This document shows positions 17,063 through 27,115 of a stretch of 64,000 bases of DNA, one piece after another. Location: the NCBI RefSeq assembly GCF_002954265.1, contig NZ_PPSL01000003.1, forward strand, positions 620,001 through 684,000, given 5' to 3'. A program made the position numbers and the translations under genes. The stretch is from Flavipsychrobacter stenotrophus. Its GTDB lineage: Bacteria > Bacteroidota > Bacteroidia > Chitinophagales > Chitinophagaceae. Within the stretch, counting starts at the first letter, position 1. Every line of letters begins with the position of its first letter. Under the pieces are notes generated by a model. The model searched no databases, was not told where the DNA came from, and was given only the letters and a program-made list of their open reading frames with translations.

Positions 17063-17199
17063 GAAGTTCATTTTTGGCATTCGATATGGAAATAGGTTAC
17101 AAATGTGTGTTATTACAAATTTACGAAGTGTAACAGAGGTAAAAAATTAAGTTTTATTTGAGTTGTTTGGTAGCTTTATAATAGCTAGTCTGAATAATA

Positions 17200-17640
17200 A
17201 TGATTGAGAATATGTTTGAAATAAAAGTAAAGGAACTAAGATCCTATAATCAAAGGATAGTTAGGGCCTTTTACGTTTCTCTTATAATGCCTGCGTTTTT
17301 CTTCATTCCTTCAATTATTCAGGGGCATTGGGTGTTCGGCGCAATCGTAAGTACTGTTATTTTTTTACTGTTCTTTTTGCCAAGGCAAGTGCGCCAATTG
17401 GTTTTCATTACATCAATTTCTGCCAGGAATGGGGTATTGACCATTGTCTATATGGAAGGGAATGAACAAGCGATCATGTCTGGGAAAATAGAGGATTTTC
17501 ATTTTAAACTGGGTGGACGCTATAGTAAACAAGATGTCACACTAAAGGTGTATCATAAGGACGAACGAATACTAAGGCAGTATCAACTCGGTGACTGGTC
17601 GACTTCTAAATTTAACCAGATATTAGCTGCTTTTCAATAA
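17200..17640 (+). CDS. Hypothetical membrane protein with two transmembrane segments
   Basis: 146 residues. Two hydrophobic helices (about residues 24-41 and 45-62, with a short QGHW turn) are followed by a cytoplasmic beta-rich domain of about 80 residues, recalling the PH-like YcxB-type layout, but the family is not certain. A start five codons further in (Met5) is possible. It converges with priA, whose stop is 47 bp away, and has no partner gene. Confidence 0.65.
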   Translation: MIENMFEIKVKELRSYNQRIVRAFYVSLIMPAFFFIPSIIQGHWVFGAIVSTVIFLLFFLPRQVRQLVFITSISARNGVLTIVYMEGNEQAIMSGKIEDFHFKLGGRYSKQDVTLKVYHKDERILRQYQLGDWSTSKFNQILAAFQ

Positions 17641-17686
17641 GCGAATAATATACTACGTGCATTCATTTTCCAAAATCTGCAAACTG

Positions 17687-20128
17687 TCATGCCGGGTCCA
17701 CATCAAATACTATCTGTACATTAGAATAGCCGCGCTGGTTGAGGATATACTGCTTCTGAGTCTTCAAAAACTCCTTCACCGGCTCCATTTGCTTATTGTC
17801 CTTCGGGCACTTCATCCATATCTCCTGAATGTATTGGTCGCGGATACGGGCTACTACAGCCGGGCCGGGGCCCTGCACGGTTACATGGGGCATGGTCAGT
17901 AACCCTTGTGCCATTAATCCCGCCGCAGCCATGGCTTTGGCCTCATCTTTATGCCTGAATATGATCTTGATCAAACGGGTAAATGGCGGGTAACCAAACA
18001 TCTCCCTGAACTTGATCTCAGATCTGTAGAAAGCAGAAACATTATGCTCCTTTACCCATTGCAGGGTGGGGTGCTGTAGGTTATATGTTTGTATGATCAC
18101 ACGTCCCTCGCCATCAGCCCTGCCTGCTCTTCCGCTCACCTGCTCCATCAGTTGAAATGCACGCTCGTTTACTCTGAAATCGGGGAAGCTGAGTATGCTA
18201 TCGGCACTCAATATACCTACCAGTGATACAGATGCGAAGTCCAATCCCTTCACCACCATCTGGGTACCTACCAATATATCTACCTTATGTTTTTGCAGGT
18301 TCTCAAACAACTCTGCCATGCTGTTCTTTTTGCGCATGCTGTCTACATCCATGCGGGCTACCTTGGCCTTGGGGAATAGCTGCTGTACTTCTTCTTCTAT
18401 CTTCTCTGTGCCAAAGCTCTTACTGCTCATACTACTGCTGCCACAGCTGGGACAGGCATGTGTAAGCGCAGCTTTCAGTCCGCAATAATGACAATGTAGT
18501 TTGCCGGTGCTTTTGTGGTAAGTGAGCGATACGGCGCAATTGGTGCATTGTGCCACCCAGCCACACACTGTGCATTGCTGAAAAGGTGAGTAGCCTCTCC
18601 TGTTCTGGAAGAGGATCACCTGCTTTTTATGGGCCAGTGCTTCTAATATTGCTTGCTGCAGCTGTGGCGTAAGTATACCCGGGGTTTTGGTTTTGGCCGT
18701 GTCGGTACTCCGTGGACTCACCAGTTCTATCTCAGGCATTTTCACACCCATATATCTGTCTTTCAGGGATGCATAAGCATATTTGCCTTGCTGCACATTA
18801 TACAGGCTTTCCAGTGAGGGAGTTGCAGAACCCAATATCACTTTAGACTCATACAATGCAGCCAGGTATATTGCAGCATCACGTGCATGAAAGCGGGGTG
18901 CAGGGTCACGTTGTTTGTAAGAGCCATCGTGCTCTTCATCTATGATCACTATACCCAGGGTATTGTATGGCAGCCATAAGGCAGACCTTGGCCCAACCAC
19001 TACTTTATAGATACCCTTACGCACCTTCTCCCATATCTCTACCCGCTCATTATTGCTGAAGTGGCTATGGTATACCCCTAGGCTATCGCCAAAGTAGGCT
19101 AGTAGCCTGCTTACAAGTTGGGTGGTCACTGCAATCTCTGGGAGCAGCAGTAATGCCTGCTTGCCCTGGTTAATACATTCCTGTATCTTATGAATATAAA
19201 GTAGAGTCTTACCACTACCGGTCACACCCTGCAGCAGTGCTACATTCTTTTCGTTCAGGCCTTTATTCAGGTCGTCATAGGCCACCTGTTGCACAGGGGT
19301 AAACGCGACTTCTTTGGTTATCGGAATATCTTTTGCAGGTAGGCGGTCTATCTCCTGTTCCTTAATGCTGAATACATCTTTTTCTACCAGTGCTTTCAGG
19401 TGAGAGGCGGTTGCTTTGGCCCTGTCCAGCAGGTCTACTTGCCTTACATAACCTTTCTTAATGTTCAGCTCAGTATAGGCCATTATCAGCTCCAGTTGCT
19501 TAGGTGCGCGTGCCAGCCTGTCGAACAAGTGCATGAGCGCCTGCTCTTCTTTATATACCTCTGCTAACACAACGATCCTCTCTTTTCTTGGCTTATAAGA
19601 TTGCTCCAGTTCATCGTTGATACGGATCACCTCATGCTCCAGCAGCTCATTAAGGACGGCTGCCAGCTGGCGATAGCCAACTATCTCCCGCAGTTCGCTT
19701 ATGGTTATTTCTCCTTTTATCTGTAGCGCCTCTGCAGCAATATAGCCTTCGTCGCTCAGGTTGATCTGCACATCCTCTCCCGCTATCCACTGTAGCCGGG
19801 TCTCGCCCATCAGTTTCAGGTGGGCAGGTAGTGCGGCCTGCATCACCTCTCCCGGTGCCGACATATAGTACTCACCTATCCACCGCCAGAATTTTAGTTG
19901 TTTTTCATTGGCTACCGGCGCTTCATCAATAATATTTCTGATGGGCTTTACCATGTAGGCTTCCGGCTTTTCGTTATGCAGCCGTTCTACAATACCGCTA
20001 TACTGTTTGTTTTTGCCGAGCGCAACTTCCACCCTCATGCCAGGCTTCAGCAGCTCCTGCATTTCAATGGGTACGCCATAAGTGAGTAACTGCGGCAGAT
20101 TCAGCGGCAGTATGATATCGGCAAACAT
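17687..20128 (-). CDS. priA: Primosomal protein N' (replication restart helicase PriA)
   Basis: 813 residues. The 3' DNA-binding N-terminal domain starts at residue 1 (FADIILPLNLP). The superfamily 2 helicase core follows with Walker A GVTGSGKT, the DEEH box in IIDEEHDGSYKQ, motif III GSATPSLES, and motif VI QVSGRAGRADGEG. Between the helicase lobes lie the zinc-binding Cys pairs (CTVCGWVAQCTNC then CHYCG and CPSCG). PriA reloads the replisome at stalled forks. The gene appears to stand alone between convergent and co-directional neighbours. Confidence 0.97.
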   Translation of the reverse strand: MFADIILPLNLPQLLTYGVPIEMQELLKPGMRVEVALGKNKQYSGIVERLHNEKPEAYMVKPIRNIIDEAPVANEKQLKFWRWIGEYYMSAPGEVMQAALPAHLKLMGETRLQWIAGEDVQINLSDEGYIAAEALQIKGEITISELREIVGYRQLAAVLNELLEHEVIRINDELEQSYKPRKERIVVLAEVYKEEQALMHLFDRLARAPKQLELIMAYTELNIKKGYVRQVDLLDRAKATASHLKALVEKDVFSIKEQEIDRLPAKDIPITKEVAFTPVQQVAYDDLNKGLNEKNVALLQGVTGSGKTLLYIHKIQECINQGKQALLLLPEIAVTTQLVSRLLAYFGDSLGVYHSHFSNNERVEIWEKVRKGIYKVVVGPRSALWLPYNTLGIVIIDEEHDGSYKQRDPAPRFHARDAAIYLAALYESKVILGSATPSLESLYNVQQGKYAYASLKDRYMGVKMPEIELVSPRSTDTAKTKTPGILTPQLQQAILEALAHKKQVILFQNRRGYSPFQQCTVCGWVAQCTNCAVSLTYHKSTGKLHCHYCGLKAALTHACPSCGSSSMSSKSFGTEKIEEEVQQLFPKAKVARMDVDSMRKKNSMAELFENLQKHKVDILVGTQMVVKGLDFASVSLVGILSADSILSFPDFRVNERAFQLMEQVSGRAGRADGEGRVIIQTYNLQHPTLQWVKEHNVSAFYRSEIKFREMFGYPPFTRLIKIIFRHKDEAKAMAAAGLMAQGLLTMPHVTVQGPGPAVVARIRDQYIQEIWMKCPKDNKQMEPVKEFLKTQKQYILNQRGYSNVQIVFDVDPA

Positions 20129-20218
20129 GAGTGCAAAATAAGTGAAAACTTAAATGGGAAAACTTAAAAGTGTCGTAATGCCTAGTGGGTGATATCTATA
20201 TAATTCGAGGGGTTCGTA

Positions 20219-20240
20219 GAGACGCAAGATTTTGCGTCTC
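20219..20240. repeat. Palindromic repeat P, copy 1
   Basis: A 22-bp near-palindrome with arms GAGACGCAA and TTGCGTCTC and a short A/T centre, lying between priA and hemW. Three more copies are found at 40888, 44701 and 44773. Confidence 0.7.
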
Positions 20241-20282
20241 CTCCCAACATGGGGCGCTATATAGATTTCCTAACAACGCAAT

Positions 20283-21458
20283 CTAAAAAAACAGATCTCC
20301 CGCTATCCTATCTGTAAATAACTTCCCCTTATTGGTAATGATCAGTTTTTTTTCTTTCAATTCCAGCATGCCTTTATCTATAAGCCGTTCAGCCTTTTTC
20401 ATCAGTTCCTTCAACACATCGCTTCCCCAGTCCTTTTCTATCTTTTCCAGGTCGCAACCCCACATGGTGCGGAGCGATGTCATAATGTATTCATTCATGA
20501 ACTGTACTTCTGTCAGTACCTCTTCTTTAAAAGGTACTTTCTTATCTATGAGGATACTTTTAGTGTACAGCGCGTTATTCGCCACATTCCATTTTCTTGC
20601 CGAACCGCTAAATGAGTGCGCCGATGGACCAATACCAAGGTAGGGTAGCCCGCGCCAGTAGTTGGTATTATGCACCGCATATTTGCCAGGCAGTGCCAGG
20701 TTGCTTATTTCATAATGCTCATAGCCCATAACTTCGGCATACTCCATCAGCAGTTCAAACTGCCCTGCGGCCTGCTCTGCATCTACCGGAGCCGATCTTT
20801 TTTTCTGAATAAGGTGGTTAAGTTCTGTTTTCTCTTCTACCGTAAGAGCGTACGCCGAAAAATGGGGTATGGCCAGTTCTTTCAGTTTCGCCAGGTTAGC
20901 TTTCCAGTCTTTGTCGGTCAGTCCGGGTGTGCCGTAGATGAGGTCTATACTAATGTTGCTCAATTCATGGTCCTGCGCTGCCTTTATGGCATAATCCGCT
21001 TCCTGTGCATTGTGTGCCCGCTTCATATACAGCAGATCTTCTTCCCTGAATGACTGTACACCTATGCTTAACCTGTTTATCGGTGTACTTTTCAATCCCC
21101 TCAGGTATTCCCTGCTCAGGTCATCAGGATTGGCTTCCAGCGTACACTCTACCAGCTTATTTACTGTGTAATTTTTCTGAACGGTCTCAATTATGGTATT
21201 GATCTCATATTCGCTGAGTAGCGAGGGCGTGCCACCACCAAAGTAAATGGTCTCTATCGGTACATTGCGCAGGTAGTCCTTCTGCATGACCAGTTCTGCA
21301 ATTATGGCCTGCACCATTTCATCTTTATACTTCAGAGAAGTGGAGAAATGAAAATTGCAGTAGACGCATGCTTGCTTGCAAAAGGGTATATGTATATATA
21401 TACCTGCCGATGGCGCTGCATTTTCTTTCCTGGCATCCTGGTAAGCATTATTTTCCAT
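20283..21458 (-). CDS. hemW: Radical SAM heme chaperone HemW
   Basis: 391 residues. The radical SAM cluster motif is Cys27-x3-Cys31-x2-Cys34 followed by Phe at position 36. HemW has Phe there, whereas true coproporphyrinogen dehydrogenase (HemN) has a fourth Cys. The substrate-binding region FGGGTPSLLS and the HNTNYWRGLPYLGIGPSAHS segment, typical of HemW, are present. HemW inserts heme into respiratory enzymes. The annotation as oxygen-independent coproporphyrinogen oxidase should be avoided. It is divergent from the DUF4271 gene. Confidence 0.94.
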   Translation of the reverse strand: MENNAYQDARKENAAPSAGIYIHIPFCKQACVYCNFHFSTSLKYKDEMVQAIIAELVMQKDYLRNVPIETIYFGGGTPSLLSEYEINTIIETVQKNYTVNKLVECTLEANPDDLSREYLRGLKSTPINRLSIGVQSFREEDLLYMKRAHNAQEADYAIKAAQDHELSNISIDLIYGTPGLTDKDWKANLAKLKELAIPHFSAYALTVEEKTELNHLIQKKRSAPVDAEQAAGQFELLMEYAEVMGYEHYEISNLALPGKYAVHNTNYWRGLPYLGIGPSAHSFSGSARKWNVANNALYTKSILIDKKVPFKEEVLTEVQFMNEYIMTSLRTMWGCDLEKIEKDWGSDVLKELMKKAERLIDKGMLELKEKKLIITNKGKLFTDRIAGDLFF

Positions 21459-21635
21459 GTGGGTGCAAATTTACGGCAATTCTATACCCTCTGTTATCCT
21501 GTTCATCTATACATCTATGTAGTGATTATTTCTTTATATATAATGTTATCAACACAGGCGGTGGATAAATACTTGTAGTTTATCAATTTATCACAAATTA
21601 TTTGAAGCACTAATCAGTTAATTTTGTCCCTTCCA

Positions 21636-22517
21636 ATGCGCATCGTATACCTTTTCTTATGTTTCCTGTTGTTGTTTGCCGGCAATGCCACCGGTAAGCG
21701 CGTGCCATTGCAATTAGGTCAATACAACATTCCGGTACTTCCTGATAGCGCTGCGAGTGAACAGGCAGTGCTGCGCCTTACAGATAGCATGTTGACGCAC
21801 AACCCGCTCATGAATGCCCGCCTGATAGTAAGCGATATACAGCTCACTCACAACTGGGAATCTCAAACGTCTGATTTTTACCTTTTGCTGTCATTGTGCC
21901 TGCTACTTGGTGTTATCCGCTATATCGACCAGCGTTACTTCGTCAACCTGTGGTCTGCTTTCTGGAACCCTACATTAAGTAATCGCCAGTTAAAAGATCA
22001 GCTGCAGGGTGCAGGGTTCCTCAATCTCCTCATGAACGTATTCTTTGCCATATCGGTAGGTTCTTACATGTACTATGTGGTAAAATTCTATACACCACAG
22101 CATTCCGGGGTTATTCCATCGTCATTGCTCATCATCATGCTCATAGTGGGTACGGCTATTATATACACCTCCAAATACCTTGCAGTTCGTTTCAGCGGTT
22201 GGGCTTTCAGGGTAGAAGGTGTTACCGAACATTATCTTTTTAATGTTTTTTTGATCAATAAGATACTGGCCATCGTACTTATTCCGTTCATAATCATCCT
22301 TGCTTTTGCCGATGCAAGCGTTGCGCGGCAAATGATCGTGGTCTCTTTCATAGCCGGTGGTTTACTGCTGTTGAACAGGTACATCAGGTCGTGGCAGGTG
22401 TTTGGTTCGTTTTTCCAATATAGCAAATTTCATTTTTTTATGTACCTTTGTGCCTCGGAATTATTGCCATTGGCGGTTTTAATGAAATTATTAGTAAAAG
22501 GACTGATGTTTTACTAA
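21636..22517 (+). CDS. DUF4271 multi-spanning membrane protein
   Basis: 293 residues with a Sec signal-like N-terminus, a periplasmic stretch of about 60 residues, then six or so membrane helices in the second half. Motifs typical of DUF4271 are visible (NPTLSNRQLKDQLQGAGFLNL and a C-terminal FHFFMYLCASELLPL). Family function is unknown. It lies 43 bp upstream of hemD on the same strand, a pairing conserved in Bacteroidota. The ATG at 21636 is used; a -7-type TAATTTTG at 21619-21626 lies directly before it. Confidence 0.9.
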   Translation: MRIVYLFLCFLLLFAGNATGKRVPLQLGQYNIPVLPDSAASEQAVLRLTDSMLTHNPLMNARLIVSDIQLTHNWESQTSDFYLLLSLCLLLGVIRYIDQRYFVNLWSAFWNPTLSNRQLKDQLQGAGFLNLLMNVFFAISVGSYMYYVVKFYTPQHSGVIPSSLLIIMLIVGTAIIYTSKYLAVRFSGWAFRVEGVTEHYLFNVFLINKILAIVLIPFIIILAFADASVARQMIVVSFIAGGLLLLNRYIRSWQVFGSFFQYSKFHFFMYLCASELLPLAVLMKLLVKGLMFY

Positions 22518-22560
22518 AACAAAATAACAACGTTTAAAAACATACCGAAATCCTCGATTT

Positions 22561-23358
22561 ATGGCAAAAGTTGTTACTTCTAAGAAGAAAGGTGCAGAGA
22601 AAAAAGAAGTCAAGATTAATAATATACTGATCACTCAACCGCGTCCTGAAACGGACAAATCACCCTATTTCGATCTAGCCAAAAAGTTTGACGTAAAGAT
22701 CGATTTCCATCCGTTCATTCGCGTAGAAGGCCTTTCAGGTAAAGAATTTCGCAAGCAGAAGGTAGATATTGCTGAGCATACCGCTATGATACTCACCAGC
22801 CGCAGCGCTGTTGACCATTTTTTCAGGATCTGTGAAGAATTGAAAGTAAAGGTCTCTCAGGATATGAAGTATTTCTGTATCACCGAAGCTGTTGCATTAT
22901 ACCTGCAGAAGTTCATCCTTTACCGCAAAAGAAAAGTGTTTTTCTCTGCCGATGGTAGCACTGCAGGTCTTCTGGAAATAATAGGCAAGCACAAGACCAA
23001 CGAAAAATTCATTCTGCCTTTATCTGATAGCGGTAAGAATGATATTGCCCAGTTCATGATCAAGCATAGTGTAAAATATGCTGAAGCTGCTCTCTACAGA
23101 ACGGTTTCCAACGACATATCTGAGGTAATGCAATCATCTTACGACATTATCGTTTTCTTCAGCCCATATAGTGTGCAGACATTGTTCGATCATTCGCCTG
23201 AATTCAATCAGAATGGCACATTGATCGGTGCGTTTGGTCCAACTACGGCCAAGGCGGTTGAAGATCATGGTTTGAGATTAGATATAAAGGCCCCTGCCAC
23301 CAATGCACCATCTATGGTTGCAGCATTGGATGGCTATCTTGGAGCAATAAAGAAATAA
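22561..23358 (+). CDS. hemD: Uroporphyrinogen-III synthase
   Basis: 265 residues. A basic N-terminal extension (about 22 residues rich in Lys) precedes the two-domain HemD fold: ILITQPRPETDKSPYF at the first strand, TSRSAVDHFF in the first linker, then SDSGKNDIAQFM and ALYRTVSNDI in the second domain, ending with IGAFGPTTAKAVEDHGLRLDI. It closes and inverts hydroxymethylbilane to uroporphyrinogen III for heme synthesis. Sequence conservation in this family is low, but the order of motifs is convincing. It is co-transcribed with the DUF4271 gene. Confidence 0.88.
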   Translation: MAKVVTSKKKGAEKKEVKINNILITQPRPETDKSPYFDLAKKFDVKIDFHPFIRVEGLSGKEFRKQKVDIAEHTAMILTSRSAVDHFFRICEELKVKVSQDMKYFCITEAVALYLQKFILYRKRKVFFSADGSTAGLLEIIGKHKTNEKFILPLSDSGKNDIAQFMIKHSVKYAEAALYRTVSNDISEVMQSSYDIIVFFSPYSVQTLFDHSPEFNQNGTLIGAFGPTTAKAVEDHGLRLDIKAPATNAPSMVAALDGYLGAIKK

Positions 23359-23378
23359 ATTACCCGCAAATAATTCAA

Positions 23379-23421
23379 AAGAAGGTTCATATGCCCTGCG
23401 CTGTGAACCTTCTTTCTTTTT
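23379..23421 (+). terminator. Terminator after hemD
   Basis: AAGAAGGTTCA pairs with TGAACCTTCTT across a 13-nt loop and is followed by TCTTTTT. Confidence 0.85.
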
Positions 23422-23582
23422 GACTTAACTTGCCAGATAAGACATTGCATGTGTACAGCAAAGGATAATGGCTTAACAATACCAGATAATAGTTGGGCTA
23501 TCAACGCCACCTTCCGTTGGGAATTGGTTTAGATGGACCCAACAATACACTTTTTACTTTTAAGTTTTTATTTTTAAGTTTT

Positions 23583-25604
23583 ATGAACAGACTAGCCAAA
23601 GAAACGAGCCAATACCTACTTCAGCATGCCCACAACCCCGTAGACTGGTATCCATGGGGAGATGAGGCGTTTGAGCTGGCAAAGGCACTGAATAAGCCGG
23701 TTATTGTCAGTATAGGCTATTCTGCCTGCCATTGGTGTCATGTTATGGAGCGGGAGAGCTTTGAAAACGATGAGGTAGCCGGCTACATGAACGACCATTT
23801 CATTTGCATTAAGGTAGACAGGGAAGAACACCCCGATGTTGACCACATGTACATGGATGCAGTGCAGGCTATAAGCGGCAATGGAGGCTGGCCACTCAAT
23901 GTGTTTGTAACGCCCGATCGCATTCCCTTTTATGGCGGCACCTACTATCCGCCAAGGCCTGCTTACAACAAACCTTCCTGGTTGCAGCTCATGCAGCGCA
24001 TGACGGAGGTATGGGTGCACCAGCACGACGAAGTAACCCTGCAGGCGCAGCAAATGATACAGCACCTGCAGCAGGCGGCAAAGACCGTAACTGCTAAAAC
24101 AGGCCTTATCTGGAACAAAGAGATCAGCGACAAAATAGCTCACAGCCTTTTGCAGCAGGCAGATAAAGAGAAGGGTGGCTTTGGTAATGCACCTAAATTT
24201 CCGGGTACTATGGCTATCAGTTACCTGCTCGAACACTACCATTTTACAGGCCACAAACCATCGCTCGATCAGGCATTGTTAAGCCTTGATAAGATGGCCG
24301 ATGGAGGTATCTATGATCAGTTGGGTGGCGGCTTTGCGCGGTATTCTACCGACCGGGAATGGCTCGCACCGCACTTCGAAAAAATGCTTTACGATAATGC
24401 CTTGCTTATCCTCTCGTACTGTGACGCGTATATGGTTACCAATGATATTCGCTATAAGAATATTGTTGAAGAAACAATAGCATTTGCAGAGCGCGAACTA
24501 AAGGATAAGACCGGCACTTACTATTGTGCGCTCGATGCCGACAGCGAGGGTGTGGAAGGTAAGTTTTACACCTTTACGTGGGATGACTGGAACGAGGCAT
24601 TAGGTAGTGCAGAACCCGCTGTGGCGGCGTATTTCGGTGTTACAGAACATGGTAATTGGGAAGAAACGAATATCCTACACCTTGGCCGCGATATTGCCGT
24701 AATAGCAGCGCATTACGAGACACCTGCTGCCGATCTGGAATGGAAGATAGAAATAGCCAAAACAAAGCTGCTGGCCTACAGGAGTCAACGTATGCGCCCG
24801 CTTACAGATGATAAGTGCCTGTTGTCGTGGAATGCACTGATGAGCATTGCGCTCACCAAAGCAGCTGCTACATTGGGTAATGACGCTTATAAAGTACGTG
24901 CTGTAGACCACATGACGGTCCTATTAGAGCAGTTTTACGTTGAAGGCAATATAATGCACACATGGAGCAACGGCACAGCCCGTATCCCCGCTAAATTGGA
25001 TGATCTTGCTTACCTGGCGCAGGCATTATTGCAGTTGTTGTCACTAACAGGCGATCAGCAATGGGGCGTTAAAGCAGGTGAAATAATAGAATTAGTACTA
25101 CGGGATTTCACTGATGATGGCGGTTATTTCTATTTTACTTCCATACATCAGTCTGATATACCAGTGAGGAAGATAGACCTCTACGACGGCGCCACGCCTT
25201 CTGCAAATGCAGTAATGGCGCATAATTTATGGGTCGCAGGCATGTTAATGGAGCGCACCGAATGGATAGAAAGATCAGGTGTTATGTTGCGCAATATCGC
25301 GGAAACAGCCGGTCGGTATAGCTATTCTTTTGGCTATTGGGGGCAGTTGATACAACGCAGCATTATGGGTATGAAAACGGTAGTTTCTGCGGGTAAAAAC
25401 AGCGATAAAGTGAGTGTAGATTTTAAAAACAGCTTTTTTCCTCATGTTTTTTCCCTTTTTACAACCGGAAATGAGCCCCAAATACCTCTTTTAGAAAATA
25501 AATTTTCTGAAGCTAAATTGCATATATTTGTGTGCTCGGAAGAATCATGTTTATCGCCTGTCAGCAGTAGTGAGCAAGCGATTAAGCTGATTAATGATTT
25601 TTAA
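23583..25604 (+). CDS. YyaL/DUF255 thioredoxin-fold protein
   Basis: 673 residues. The N-terminal thioredoxin-like domain carries the family hallmarks: [34 protein letters not shown] with the CxxC pair, and [15 protein letters not shown]. The rest is an alpha/alpha barrel of the kind seen in N-acylglucosamine 2-epimerase and glycosidase folds, with [23 protein letters not shown]. Homologues are found from bacteria to the human SPATA20 protein; the function is not established. The ATG at 23583 is chosen because the frame upstream of it is low-complexity AT-rich sequence. Confidence 0.92.
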   Translation: MNRLAKETSQYLLQHAHNPVDWYPWGDEAFELAKALNKPVIVSIGYSACHWCHVMERESFENDEVAGYMNDHFICIKVDREEHPDVDHMYMDAVQAISGNGGWPLNVFVTPDRIPFYGGTYYPPRPAYNKPSWLQLMQRMTEVWVHQHDEVTLQAQQMIQHLQQAAKTVTAKTGLIWNKEISDKIAHSLLQQADKEKGGFGNAPKFPGTMAISYLLEHYHFTGHKPSLDQALLSLDKMADGGIYDQLGGGFARYSTDREWLAPHFEKMLYDNALLILSYCDAYMVTNDIRYKNIVEETIAFAERELKDKTGTYYCALDADSEGVEGKFYTFTWDDWNEALGSAEPAVAAYFGVTEHGNWEETNILHLGRDIAVIAAHYETPAADLEWKIEIAKTKLLAYRSQRMRPLTDDKCLLSWNALMSIALTKAAATLGNDAYKVRAVDHMTVLLEQFYVEGNIMHTWSNGTARIPAKLDDLAYLAQALLQLLSLTGDQQWGVKAGEIIELVLRDFTDDGGYFYFTSIHQSDIPVRKIDLYDGATPSANAVMAHNLWVAGMLMERTEWIERSGVMLRNIAETAGRYSYSFGYWGQLIQRSIMGMKTVVSAGKNSDKVSVDFKNSFFPHVFSLFTTGNEPQIPLLENKFSEAKLHIFVCSEESCLSPVSSSEQAIKLINDF

Positions 25605-25665
25605 TAAGATTTTTTTATTAAAAAATTATTAATCCGTTTTATTAACATTTTTTTACGGAAAGTTG

Positions 25666-25673
25666 TATTTTTG
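25666..25673 (+). promoter_or_regulatory. -7 element of the gldKLMN promoter
   Basis: TATTTTTG matches the TAnnTTTG consensus. It is 62 bp past the DUF255 gene stop and 97 bp before the gldK ATG. No clear -33 TTTG is seen, only a T-rich run. Confidence 0.45.
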
Positions 25674-25694
25674 AAAAATTCTTTGAATATTGTG

Positions 25695-25732
25695 CGTCGG
25701 TTTCTAAATCTGATAAGTTTAGAACCCCGACG
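25695..25732 (+). terminator. Leader hairpin before gldK: attenuator or terminator
   Basis: CGTCGG pairs with CCGACG, and above a small internal loop TTCTAAA pairs with TTTAGAA, giving 13 bp and a 9-nt loop. It is followed by TTTTACTT. Because it lies downstream of the best promoter element and upstream of gldK, it may act as an attenuator or mRNA stabiliser, or simply end the upstream transcript. Confidence 0.55.
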
Positions 25733-25769
25733 TTTTACTTGCCAAATTGCTAAAATAATAACTAGTAGT

Positions 25770-27050
25770 ATGAAAAGAACATCCCTGAAAGTCTCAGCTT
25801 TAGCATTGCTCGCACTATTTGCAAGCTGTGGGAAAAGGGGCTCCAATGGCCAATTAATAGGTGATCAGACAAGGTTAATGTACAAGGCACCACTGCCTAT
25901 CGGAATGGTATACGTGCCATCCGGTACATTTAAGATGGGAGCCAGCGATGAGGATGTACGTGGCAGAAATGATGCCACTATTCACACCATTCAGATTGTT
26001 GGTTTCTGGATGGATGGTACCGAAATATCTAACCAGGAATACCGCCAGTTCACCAACTGGGTAAAGGATTCTATGGCGCGCACGCTCCTTCAGTACGTAA
26101 AAGACCTTCCGGATGGTACAACCCGTCTTGACTGGAACAAGCGTATCAACTGGAGAGATGCTGACGTACAGGATCAGCTGGCTTCAATGTACACACCGGC
26201 AGATCAGTCTGGTTGGGGTGTAAAGCTGTTGAACGCAAGCACTTTGGTATACCATTCTGAAACTTTTGATTTCGGTAACGCGTCAAGAAACAGAAGCCTG
26301 AAAGGTTATAATGATAAAGCATTCGTAGTAAAACAGGATGTTCCTGCTTACCCGGATACTACAGTTTGGGTGCGCCAGTACTCTTACTCTTACAATGAGC
26401 CTATTGCCCGCCAGTATTTCTGGTTCCAGGGTTTCAATACTTACCCTGTTGTAGGTGTCAACTTCTATCAGTGTAATGCATTCTGCGATTGGCGTACCAA
26501 CGTCTGGAGGTCAGAGCGCGATAAGGCAAGAATGTACACAGAAGGCCGTTTCCGCCTGCCAACAGAAGAAGAGTGGGAATATGCAGCTCGCGGTGGTCGT
26601 AACGAAGCTCCTTATCCATGGGGCGGTCCTTACATCATCAACAAAAAAGGCTGTTACCTGGCTAACTTCAAACCTCAGCGTGGTAACTACTCAGCAGATG
26701 GTGGCTTGTACACTGTACCGGTTGACAAATATGCAGCTAACGATTTTGGTCTGAAGAACATGTCAGGAAACGTTTCTGAGTGGACTTCATCAGCTTACTT
26801 CGGTGGTTCTTACAATCAGGTTGCTGATATCAACCCTGAGTTAGGTTTCAGTGCTAAAGACAACGCTGCGGTTTATCTTACTCGTAAAGTTGTTCGTGGT
26901 GGTAGCTGGAGAGACGTAGCTTATTATCTGCAGGTGGGTACTCGTGATTACGAATATGCAGATACAGCTAAGCCTTACATCGGTTTCCGTACTGTTATCA
27001 CTTACCCTGCTCCTGCATTAAGCAACAGGCGTCCTATGAGGAACAAATAA
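25770..27050 (+). CDS. gldK: Gliding motility / T9SS lipoprotein GldK
   Basis: 426 residues, lipobox FASC (Cys18). The body is a formylglycine-generating-enzyme (SUMF1/FGE-sulfatase) fold: VPSGTFKMGASDED, WMDGTEISNQEYRQF, RLPTEEEWEYAARGG, NMSGNVSEWTSSAY and VVRGGSWRDVAYY, ending GFRTV. In GldK/PorK this fold is structural rather than enzymatic: with GldN it forms the periplasmic ring under the outer membrane of the type IX secretion system. It is the first gene of a four-gene gldKLMN operon. The ATG at 25770 fits the signal peptide. Confidence 0.96.
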   Translation: MKRTSLKVSALALLALFASCGKRGSNGQLIGDQTRLMYKAPLPIGMVYVPSGTFKMGASDEDVRGRNDATIHTIQIVGFWMDGTEISNQEYRQFTNWVKDSMARTLLQYVKDLPDGTTRLDWNKRINWRDADVQDQLASMYTPADQSGWGVKLLNASTLVYHSETFDFGNASRNRSLKGYNDKAFVVKQDVPAYPDTTVWVRQYSYSYNEPIARQYFWFQGFNTYPVVGVNFYQCNAFCDWRTNVWRSERDKARMYTEGRFRLPTEEEWEYAARGGRNEAPYPWGGPYIINKKGCYLANFKPQRGNYSADGGLYTVPVDKYAANDFGLKNMSGNVSEWTSSAYFGGSYNQVADINPELGFSAKDNAAVYLTRKVVRGGSWRDVAYYLQVGTRDYEYADTAKPYIGFRTVITYPAPALSNRRPMRNK

Positions 27051-27115
27051 TTGAATGCACATTAACGACAGGTATTTTATCACTAACGTATAAAGAAGTT
27101 AAACTAAAAAATAAC

